Assembly (NCBI GenBank): GCA_026785795.1
Contig: JAJAZJ010000175.1
Location: 1-6,673, forward strand
Origin: Pseudoxanthomonas sp.
GTDB lineage: Bacteria; Pseudomonadota; Gammaproteobacteria; Xanthomonadales; Xanthomonadaceae
DNA length: 6,673 nucleotides
Direction of reading: 5' to 3'
In this document: positions 1 to 6,673 of the stretch, one piece after another
How positions within the stretch are numbered: the first letter of the stretch is position 1
Layout of the letters: each line of letters begins with the position of its first letter
Notes under the pieces: model-generated
Databases searched by the model: none
What the model was told of the DNA's origin: nothing
The model's input: only the letters and a program-made list of their open reading frames with translations
Made by a program: the position numbers and the translations under genes

Positions 1-119
1 AGCTGGATGAAAGCCCCGTGCAGGCGGGCATTGTGGGCGGTGCCAAGGGTGTCGGCTGGCAGGGTCGTGGTCTGCATGTGCATGGGGATCCGGTGCGGGT
101 GTGCGTCGGCCCACTCTGA
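1..119 (+). CDS. C-terminal end of an unrecognised protein (partial, 5' end outside window)
   Basis: A plus-strand frame (first full codon at 3) is open from the window edge to TGA at 117-119 and gives 38 residues ending in HGDPVRVCVGPL. Its codons are rich in G at the first position and about two thirds end in G or C, as expected of coding sequence in a high-GC genome. A strong hairpin 85 bp further on could serve as a shared terminator for this gene and the convergent pilQ. I do not recognise the protein, see no membrane segment or known motif, and infer no function. The alternative is a minus-strand gene starting at ATG 83 or 77 (MHMQTTTLPADTLG...), which is also open to the edge and has even higher third-position GC, but it lacks a clear Shine-Dalgarno. 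The choice between the two is uncertain. Confidence 0.38.
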   Translation, partial: LDESPVQAGIVGGAKGVGWQGRGLHVHGDPVRVCVGPL

Positions 120-203
120 CCGATAGGGTGGCGGAGGGTTCACGTAGATGAGGACTCTGTTTGATCCTGTTCAGCCAGCTGCGCGGAAGGCGGGGGTGGA
201 AAC

Positions 204-233
204 GGAAACGGGGCCGCAAGCGGCCCCGTTTCC
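204..233 (-). terminator. Rho-independent-type terminator after pilQ, possibly bidirectional
   Basis: GGAAACGGGGCCGC at 204-217 is perfectly complementary to GCGGCCCCGTTTCC at 220-233. This gives a stem of up to 14 bp with a tiny AA (or CAAG tetra-) loop, 20 bp past the pilQ stop. On the minus strand the stem ends in CGTTTCC and is followed by GTTTCC, a short interrupted U-run rather than a clean one. On the plus strand it is followed by TGTTGTG. The stem is strong and well placed for ending the pilMNOPQ transcript. It could also stop a convergent plus-strand transcript from the gene ending at 119. Confidence 0.8.
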
Positions 234-253
234 TGTTGTGCCAGCCTGACTGA

Positions 254-2140
254 TCAGCGCGGCCGGACCGAGAGCACCTTCGGGGTGATGAAGACCAGCA
301 GTTCAGCCTTGTTCTTCTGGCGGCCCTGCTTCTTGAACAGATTGCCCAGGAACGGGATGTCACCCAGGAAGGGCACCTTGGAAAGATCGCTGCGGTCGGT
401 GAATTCGTACACGCCGCCGATCACCACCGTCTGGCCGTCTTCGATCAGCACAGCGGTAGTGATTTCACGCGTACTGATCTGCGGCACTTGGCCAAAACCC
501 TGAAGGATGATGAACCCCTCCACTTCATCCTTCTTGATATTGAGGTTAAGGAATACGCGGCCGTCGTTGGTGATGGTGGGGGTGACCTTCAGCTCCAGCA
601 CCACATCCTTGAACTGCACGTTGGGCGTGGCCGCGCCGCCGGCGGTACCGCCGGTGATGGTGACGTAGCCGATTTCCTGACCCTGTCGGATTACGCCCTC
701 GCGCTGGTTGGAGGTGATCAGGCGCGGGTTGGAAATGACCTCCCCGCGACCCTCTTCCTGCAGCGCAGTGAGCTCCAGGTCCAGGTTGAAGTTCGCGCCA
801 AGCAAGGTGTAGGCCAAGCTGGAGGCTGTGCCATCGGTGAAGCTGCCGGCCGGGAAGTTCACGTTCAGGCCGCGATTGGCGTTGGCGTTGCCGACGGCGT
901 TGCTGCCGATGGTCGCGGTGTTGTCGCCGTTGTTGTAGTCGCGGGTGCCGCCGACGCCGAACCTGGCGCCGAGGTCGCGCGCAAAGGTGTCGGTGGCGAT
1001 GACGATGCGGCCCTCGATCAAGACCTGGTCCACCGGCCGGTCGATAACGCCGATCAGCTCGCGCATCTGCGCGACCTTCTTCGGGATGTCGCTGATCATC
1101 AGCGTGTTGGTGCGTTCGTCAGCCACCAGTCGGCCGCGCTGCGACAGGAAGCCGTTCTCCTGCTGGCCGCCCGCGCCGCCCGCGGCGCCGCCGCCGCCGC
1201 CGCCGATGGTCTTGGCTTCGGTCAGTGCGGTCAAGATGGCGGTCGCGCTGTGGTAGTTGATCTGGACATAGTCGGTGATCAGGTCCACGCGGTTGTCGAT
1301 GGCGATGCGCGCGTCTTCCTTGTCCTGCTCGAACTTGGCCAGCTCGGGCTGCGGGGCCACCCACACCACGCCGCCGTCACGGCGCTTGTCCAGGCCTTTG
1401 GCCTGCAGCACGATGTCCAGGGCCTGGTCCCACGGCACGTTGACCAGGCGCAGGGTCACGTTGCCCTGCACCGTATCCGAAGCCACGATGTTGAGGTTGG
1501 ACTCTTCAGCGATCAGCTGCAGCACCGTGCGCACCGGCACGTCCTGGAAGTTGAAGGTCACCGGGCGCCCGGCATAGCCGCGCTGGGCGGTGGCTACCTT
1601 GGCCGAGGCGGCCGCGACCGTCGAGGGGCTGGTGCCACCGATCGCGGCCTTGGCCGCCTTGGGCACGATTTCCACGACGTATTCATTGCCGCTCTGGAAG
1701 GCCATGGACTCGAACGGACCGTTGGTGGTGAGCACCAGCTGCGATCCCTTGCCCGCACTACGCGCATCCACGCGCTGTACCGGGGTGGCGAAGTCCACCA
1801 CGTTCAGCGGCCGCTGCAGGCCCGCAGGCAATACCGCGTTGCCCACGTCCACGATTACCGAGCTGCCCTGGTTGCGCAGGTCCGGCATGGCGCCGTTGCC
1901 GTTGAAGCGCAGGATCAGACGCCCTGCACCGCCATCGCCACGTTTGAAGTCAATGCTGGAAATCTCCAGCCCGCTGGGCGTGCCGGCGACCGGCAAGGCC
2001 TGGCCAGCGGCCTGGACAGGCGATGCGGCAAAGGCAGCGCCCGAGCCGGCGAGCAGGCCAATGGCCAGTGCCAGGCTGCAGATCCTTGCCGAGGCCACGG
2101 GCCGGAAAGGCCGCAGGAGGTGAGCGTTCGAAGCGGTCAT
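254..2140 (-). CDS. pilQ: PilQ, type IV pilus outer-membrane secretin
   Basis: PilQ forms the multimeric outer-membrane channel through which the type IV pilus extends and retracts; it is also used in twitching and natural transformation. With the start chosen here it has 628 residues. A signal peptide covers about 1-38 (hydrophobic core CSLALAIGLLAG, likely cut after AFA). One AMIN-type peptidoglycan-binding domain lies at about 58-160, a secretin short N-terminal (STN-like) domain at about 193-262, and an N1/KH-like domain at about 285-370 that holds a glycine-rich insert at 312-326. The secretin core is at about 455-625, with GEVISNPRLITSNQ, the strand TPTITNDGRVFLNL, ISTREITTAVLIEDGQTVVIGG, and the family signature VPFLGDIPFLGNLFK near 589-603. 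It is shorter than Pseudomonas PilQ, which has two AMIN domains. The start at 2140 is preferred because AGGGG lies 7 nt upstream (2152-2148). An in-frame ATG at 2158 overlaps the pilP stop as ATGA but has a weaker ribosome site. Last gene of the operon. Confidence 0.97.
   Translation of the reverse strand: MTASNAHLLRPFRPVASARICSLALAIGLLAGSGAAFAASPVQAAGQALPVAGTPSGLEISSIDFKRGDGGAGRLILRFNGNGAMPDLRNQGSSVIVDVGNAVLPAGLQRPLNVVDFATPVQRVDARSAGKGSQLVLTTNGPFESMAFQSGNEYVVEIVPKAAKAAIGGTSPSTVAAASAKVATAQRGYAGRPVTFNFQDVPVRTVLQLIAEESNLNIVASDTVQGNVTLRLVNVPWDQALDIVLQAKGLDKRRDGGVVWVAPQPELAKFEQDKEDARIAIDNRVDLITDYVQINYHSATAILTALTEAKTIGGGGGGAAGGAGGQQENGFLSQRGRLVADERTNTLMISDIPKKVAQMRELIGVIDRPVDQVLIEGRIVIATDTFARDLGARFGVGGTRDYNNGDNTATIGSNAVGNANANRGLNVNFPAGSFTDGTASSLAYTLLGANFNLDLELTALQEEGRGEVISNPRLITSNQREGVIRQGQEIGYVTITGGTAGGAATPNVQFKDVVLELKVTPTITNDGRVFLNLNIKKDEVEGFIILQGFGQVPQISTREITTAVLIEDGQTVVIGGVYEFTDRSDLSKVPFLGDIPFLGNLFKKQGRQKNKAELLVFITPKVLSVRPR
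1187..1204. repeat. (GCC)6 trinucleotide run inside pilQ
   Basis: Six perfect GCC units in a row read as six glycine codons (GGC) on the pilQ strand. They form the core of a Gly/Ala-rich loop (GGGGGGAAGGAGG) at about residues 313-325 of PilQ, in the N1 domain. Because the repeat unit is one codon, gain or loss of units would change loop length without breaking the frame. Confidence 0.75.
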
Positions 2141-2154
2141 CGTGTTTCCCCTAA

Positions 2155-2700
2155 TCATTGATCTTCAAGCGCAATCGCCGCCGGCCGTTCCAGCCAACCG
2201 CCCGCACCATCCGGCACAAGTTCGACAAGTTCAATGCGATCTTCCCGGACGCTGGTGACGCGACCATCGCTTTGCCCCAAGTAAACGCCCGGCCGCACCC
2301 GATAGGTGACTTTATCGGGCGCCATCACCAACGCATATAGATTCGAGCCGCCGCCGATGGTGCCGACCATGTCCATGCTGTCCAGCGGGTACTGCTCAAG
2401 CGTTTCCTTGCGCCGGTTCGGGTCCGGACGCAGACCGGTGCTGTCCGCGTTGTTCCACGCATCGCTGAACGGATCGCGCAGGTTCTGCGCGGCGTATTCG
2501 AAGCTCTCGAACTGCTGCATGACCGGCAGCGGCTCCAGCGGCGGAGCCGGCCTGGCGCGCACGTCGGCGCTCCACTTGACCAGGTTGGGCGCGTCCCCCG
2601 GCGAGCTGGTGATGTCGCGACCGCAGGCTGAGAGACCCAGCGCAAGCGCGACGAGGAGGAAAGCACGACCGGCTGGCCTCAGCAGGGACTGCATGTTCAT
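2155..2700 (-). CDS. pilP: PilP, type IV pilus inner-membrane lipoprotein
   Basis: PilP is the lipoprotein that joins the PilN/PilO inner-membrane complex to the periplasmic N domains of the PilQ secretin. The 181-residue protein starts with a lipoprotein signal (hydrophobic AFLLVALALG) and the lipobox LSAC, with the lipidated cysteine at residue 26 followed by Gly. A proline-rich flexible linker (about 45-65) leads to the family motif NLRDPF at 73-78. The compact beta domain follows at about 98-178, with LEQYPLDSMDMVGTI, the strand VTYRVRPGVYLGQSDGRV and a closing ELVPDGAGGW. The start at 2700 overlaps the pilO stop as ATGA and follows a GGGGGTGG ribosome site; a second ATG two codons on (2694) is possible but less well placed. 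Length and domain order are normal for PilP. Confidence 0.96.
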   Translation of the reverse strand: MNMQSLLRPAGRAFLLVALALGLSACGRDITSSPGDAPNLVKWSADVRARPAPPLEPLPVMQQFESFEYAAQNLRDPFSDAWNNADSTGLRPDPNRRKETLEQYPLDSMDMVGTIGGGSNLYALVMAPDKVTYRVRPGVYLGQSDGRVTSVREDRIELVELVPDGAGGWLERPAAIALEDQ

Positions 2701-3398
2701 GCGCCACCCCCGGCAGCCGGCGGCGGCGGCGGCGTGCCCGGCGGGGCAGCGGCTGTGGCGGCTGCCTGCTCCTGCTCCTCGATTTCCTTGTCATCCAGGT
2801 AGCGGTACGTCTTGACCGTGCCCGAAAGCTCCAGCGGGTTGCTGGCGGAGATCGACCGGGCGTTGCCCTTCGGTTTGAGCGAAATGTCGTGCATGGTCAG
2901 GATGACCACGCGCGGCAGCGAGGACACGCCGCTGACGAAGGCACCGAACTGGTGATAGCTGCCGACCATGCGCAGGGCGATCGGCTTCTCTGCGTAGAAT
3001 TCCTTCGGCGATTCCGGAGCGGGCTGGAACAGCTCGTTGGACAGGCCGCTGGAAAGCGCGGTCTGCGATATGTCGACGATCAGGTCCGGCATTTCGGTTT
3101 TGCTGGGCAACTGGCGCAGCATCTGCTGCAGCACCTGCTCCATCTGCGCCAACTGCTGCTTGAGCGGCTCCAGGTTGGCGGCGTCGCCTTGCTCCTTCTC
3201 GAACTCCTGGCGCAGCGTCGTCTCGGTCTGCTCAAGGCCGCGCAGGGTGTCGCGCTTGCCCTTGATAAGCAGGAACCAGGCCAGGAACAGGATCAGCAAC
3301 CCGACCAGTACACAGAAGCCGATCTTGTAGTTCTGTGGCCAGCCGCCGATGTTGTTGAAATCAAGGTCGCTCAGCTTGAGCTTCTTCTTGGCGCTCAT
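2697..3398 (-). CDS. pilO: PilO, type IV pilus inner-membrane alignment protein
   Basis: PilO pairs with PilN in the inner membrane and passes signals between the cytoplasmic motor platform and the periplasmic PilP/PilQ. It has 233 residues. There is a short basic cytoplasmic tail (MSAKKKLKLSDLDFNNIGGWP), one membrane segment at about 26-45 (IGFCVLVGLLILFLAWFLLI), and a Glu/Gln-rich coiled coil at about 50-97 (LEQTETTLRQEFEKEQ...LAQMEQVLQQML). The periplasmic ferredoxin-like domain at about 100-200 contains SSLPRVVILTMHDISL. The last 28 or so residues (EEQEQAAATAAAPPGTPP...GGGA) form a low-complexity Ala/Pro/Gly tail, likely disordered. The ATG overlaps the pilN stop as ATGA and is preceded by AGGGAGG and GGAG, suggesting translational coupling. 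The family call is firm from domain order, sequence and position between pilN and pilP. Confidence 0.96.
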   Translation of the reverse strand: MSAKKKLKLSDLDFNNIGGWPQNYKIGFCVLVGLLILFLAWFLLIKGKRDTLRGLEQTETTLRQEFEKEQGDAANLEPLKQQLAQMEQVLQQMLRQLPSKTEMPDLIVDISQTALSSGLSNELFQPAPESPKEFYAEKPIALRMVGSYHQFGAFVSGVSSLPRVVILTMHDISLKPKGNARSISASNPLELSGTVKTYRYLDDKEIEEQEQAAATAAAPPGTPPPPPAAGGGA

Positions 3399-4245
3399 GA
3401 CTCCGGCCTCCCTTCGGTTGCCGGCGCAGGGGTAGTTTCCGGCGATGCTGGCGTTGGCGTGGAAGCGGGTGTGCTTTCAGCGGGCGCTGCGGCAGGCACG
3501 GGCACGGGTACGGACACGGGTGCAGGCGCTGCGGACGTTGCAGGAGTAGCTGCCGGGGATGCCGGGGCTGCGGTGGGGGCAGCCACCGTCGCGCTGGCGG
3601 CGGCCATGCCGGCTTCCGCCAAAGCGGCATCGGTCGGGGCGGCCGGCAGGGCGCCATCTTTCCCGGGAGCGTTTGGGTTGGCCAGCTGCACCTGCATGGT
3701 GAACACGAAGGGCAATGCGCGCACCGCACTGGTAACTGCGCCAGGCGTGGTGGTGTCCGGGGCCTTGGCCTCGATGATGGACAGGTCCGGCTTGGTCATC
3801 CAGCCAGACCCCTCCAGGTTGCGCATGTACGCACTGACCCGGGCGTTGGACTGGGCCCGGCCTTCGAGGGTCAACATCTCGCCTTCCTGCTTGATGCTGG
3901 AAAGGGCCACGCCGTCGGGAATGGTGCGCACCAGCGAATCAAACAGCCGCACCATCTGGGAGCGGTTGGCCTGCAGCTGCTCGATCACCTTCTTGCGTGC
4001 CAGCAGGCGGTCCTTCTGCCGACCGAGGGTCTTGATCTCCTCGTTCTGCGCCTTGACCTTGTCGATTTCCTGCTGCAGGTACTGGTTGCGGCCCTGCTGG
4101 CCGCTGACCTGCTGCCCGTAAGAGAACCAGGCCAGGAACGAGAGCAGAACGCCTAGCGCGGCGGCAAGGCCGAGCATGCCGTAGAACTCCCTCTGTCGCA
4201 GAGCGCGCCGTTCCTCGCGCCACGGGAGCAGGTTGATCCGTGCCA

Positions 4246-4246
<1 letters not shown>
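3395..4246 (-). CDS. pilN: PilN, type IV pilus inner-membrane alignment protein with an extended Ala/Pro-rich tail
   Basis: PilN binds PilM in the cytoplasm through its N-terminal tail and PilO in the membrane and periplasm. The N terminus MARINLLPWREERR carries the conserved INLLPWR PilM-docking motif (4-10). One membrane segment lies at about 22-43 (YGMLGLAAALGVLLSFLAWF). A coiled coil runs over about 48-98 (YLQQEIDKVKAQNEEIKTL...), followed by a ferredoxin-like periplasmic domain at about 100-188 that ends in the strand FVFTMQVQLA. Family members usually stop close to this point, near 190-200 residues. Here about 95 further residues follow (189-283), more than half Ala and Pro by my count, with many Ser/Thr, a PVPVPV stretch and no predicted fold. 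The ATG lies in TGATG with the pilM stop; GAGGAG is 9 nt upstream, inside the end of pilM. Confidence 0.96.
3495..3524. repeat. Degenerate 6-bp tandem repeat in the pilN tail
   Basis: Five consecutive hexamers read GGCACG, GGCACG, GGTACG, GACACG, GGTGCA. On the pilN strand they encode the alternating Pro/Val stretch (residues about 242-251) in the disordered tail. The block is flanked by two copies of GGCGCTGCGG (3483-3492 and 3525-3534). This suggests that the tail grew, or varies, by replication slippage in units that keep the frame. Confidence 0.6.
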
Positions 4247-5480
<1,234 letters not shown>

Positions 5481-5486
5481 GTCATC

Positions 5487-5492
5487 TATACT
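5487..5492 (+). promoter_or_regulatory. Possible -10 box for mrcA
   Basis: TATACT fits the -10 consensus at five of six bases and lies 36 bp before the mrcA ATG, which would give a leader of about 30 nt. No recognisable -35 hexamer stands 16-18 bp upstream (TAACCC/GTAACC), so the promoter may be weak or activator-dependent, or this may be chance. Confidence 0.3.
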
Positions 5493-5528
5493 CCGCCACC
5501 GTCAATTCTGCAATCGGAATGTTACCGG

Positions 5529-6673
5529 ATGTCCCGTTTCCGCCGCCTCCTGCGCTGGTCGCTGATTGCCCTGGTTGGCCTGATCCTGCTGGGTGCTATC
5601 AGCGGAGGGACGCTGTACTACGTGGTGTCCTCCAAGGTGCCGGAGGTGGATTCCCTGCGTAACGTGGAGCTCCAGGAACCGCTGTACGTCTACGCCAACG
5701 ACGGGCGCCTGATCGCGATGTTCGGCGAAACCAGGCGTTATCCGGTCAATATCGAGGACCTCCCGCCCCTGGTCCGGCAGGCCTTCATCGCCGCCGAGGA
5801 CGCCAATTTCCAGACCCACAAGGGCATCGACCCCAAGGGCATCTCGCGGGCCTTGTGGCAGACGGCGACCCTGAAAGAGGGCCGCGTGGCCGGCGGCAGC
5901 ACCATCACCCAGCAGGTGGCGCGCCAATTCTTCCTCAGCTCGGAGTACAGCTACACCCGCAAGCTGGTGGAAATGATGCTGGCCATGAAGATCGAGCAGC
6001 TGCTGAGCAAGGACGAGATTCTGGAGCTGTACCTGAACAAGAGTTTCTTCGGCAACCGCGCCTACGGCGTGGCCGCCGCGGCCGAGTATTACTACGGCAA
6101 GCCGCTGGACCAGCTGACCCTGGGCGAGACCGCCACCCTGGTCAGCGCACTGAAGTTCCCGTCCAGCGGCAACCCGATCAGCAACCCGGAGCGCAACCGC
6201 CAGCGCAGCGCCTACGTGATCCAGCGCATGCTGGAAGACGGCTACATCACCCCCGCCCAGGCAGCCGAGGCCCGGGCTGAGCCCGCGCACGCCAAGCCGC
6301 ATGAGCGGCCGATCGAGGTCTACGCTCCGTACGTGGCCGAGATGGTGCGCCAGGAGATGATCGCCCGCTTCGGTGGCGACGTGATCACCAAGGGCTACCA
6401 CGTCACCACGACCATCGAGCCCGAACTGCAGGTCGCGGCCGACGTGGCCGTACGCGACGGCCTGCGCCTGTACGACCACCGCCACGGCTGGAAGGGCGTA
6501 GAGCAGCATTTCGACGTGGCGGCCGATGCCGGTTCGACTGCGTTGGCTGCGCTGCTCGCCGGCATCCCGACCCAGAACGGCCTGGTCCCGGCGGTCGTCG
6601 CCGCGACCGACAAGGACGGTGGCATCAGCGTGGTGCTGGCCAACGGCAGCGAAGTCACCCTGCCCGGCTCGGC
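5529..6673 (+). CDS. mrcA: Penicillin-binding protein 1A, bifunctional transglycosylase/transpeptidase (5' part, cut by window end)
   Basis: Class A PBPs polymerise lipid II into glycan strands (GT51 domain) and cross-link the peptides (transpeptidase domain). Only 381 complete codons are present; family members have about 800, so the transpeptidase half lies outside. A basic cytoplasmic start ([10 protein letters not shown]) leads to a membrane anchor at about 11-33. GT51 motifs follow in order: [12 protein letters not shown] at 90-101 with catalytic Glu90; GGSTITQQ at 122-129; RKLVE at 144-148 with the second Glu148; and [10 protein letters not shown] at 161-170 followed by [17 protein letters not shown]. 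The segment YDHRHGWKG (315-323) and what follows begin the PBP1A linker/OB region, which separates this from PBP1B. The ATG at 5529 gives the normal short N terminus but has only a weak GGA-like ribosome site. Gln133 replaces the usual Asn of the ARNFF segment. Divergent from pilM, as ponA is in Pseudomonas. Confidence 0.95.
   Translation, partial: MSRFRRLLRWSLIALVGLILLGAISGGTLYYVVSSKVPEVDSLRNVELQEPLYVYANDGRLIAMFGETRRYPVNIEDLPPLVRQAFIAAEDANFQTHKGIDPKGISRALWQTATLKEGRVAGGSTITQQVARQFFLSSEYSYTRKLVEMMLAMKIEQLLSKDEILELYLNKSFFGNRAYGVAAAAEYYYGKPLDQLTLGETATLVSALKFPSSGNPISNPERNRQRSAYVIQRMLEDGYITPAQAAEARAEPAHAKPHERPIEVYAPYVAEMVRQEMIARFGGDVITKGYHVTTTIEPELQVAADVAVRDGLRLYDHRHGWKGVEQHFDVAADAGSTALAALLAGIPTQNGLVPAVVAATDKDGGISVVLANGSEVTLPGS

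Noticed and set aside
1..83. Minus-strand gene start at ATG 83 or 77
   Set aside because: The frame is open and its third-position GC is high, but there is no clear Shine-Dalgarno and only about 27 codons are visible. Kept only as an alternative to the plus-strand call.
488..2161. 557-codon open frame on the plus strand opposite pilQ
   Set aside because: It lies wholly antisense to a firmly identified secretin gene, in the codon-aligned opposite frame where high-GC genes lack stops. Its product is a His/Val/Ala/Gly-rich sequence with no domain likeness.
2889..4121. 410-codon plus-strand frame opposite pilO and pilN
   Set aside because: Antisense shadow crossing two real genes; low-complexity product and no independent ribosome site or family likeness.
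5502..6509. 335-codon minus-strand frame opposite mrcA
   Set aside because: Antisense shadow of mrcA; the plus-strand frame has all GT51 motifs in order.

Overview
The window carries the type IV pilus alignment and secretin operon pilM-pilN-pilO-pilP-pilQ on the minus strand (5304 down to 254). On its far side, reading the other way, is the 5' part of a class A penicillin-binding protein gene of the PBP1A type (mrcA/ponA, 5529 to the window end). The high G+C content, protein sequence style and gene order point to a gammaproteobacterium of the Xanthomonadaceae, Stenotrophomonas- or Xanthomonas-like. That placement rests on remembered family resemblance, not on a search.

Layout from left to right: (1) 1-119, an open frame on the plus strand that enters from outside and ends in TGA at 117-119; not recognised. 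(2) 204-233, a strong GC-rich hairpin 20 bp beyond the pilQ stop, the likely end of the pil operon. (3) pilQ, pilP, pilO, pilN and pilM, packed so tightly that every junction overlaps or nearly does (ATGA at three junctions, TGATG at pilM/pilN). (4) 5305-5528, a 224-bp divergent control region with a good promoter for pilM, a CRP/Clp-like site upstream of it, a perfect 14-bp palindrome over its -35 box, a 9-bp inverted repeat and a weak -10 candidate for mrcA. (5) mrcA, 381 complete codons, cut by the window end after the transglycosylase domain and the start of the following linker/OB region.

The genes form one structural unit. PilM is an actin-like cytoplasmic protein that docks on the N-terminal tail of PilN. 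PilN and PilO are bitopic inner-membrane partners. PilP is a lipoprotein that joins them to the periplasmic N domains of PilQ, and PilQ forms the outer-membrane gate for the pilus. The neighbouring PBP1A builds the peptidoglycan that this complex must cross; divergent pilM and ponA is also the arrangement known from Pseudomonas.

This is a conserved locus and I see no new defence, mobile or metabolic system in it. The points most worth a second look are the palindrome and CRP/Clp-like site in the divergent region, the 95-residue Ala/Pro-rich tail on PilN, the two competing pilQ starts, and the substitutions at normally conserved positions in the PBP1A transglycosylase motifs.
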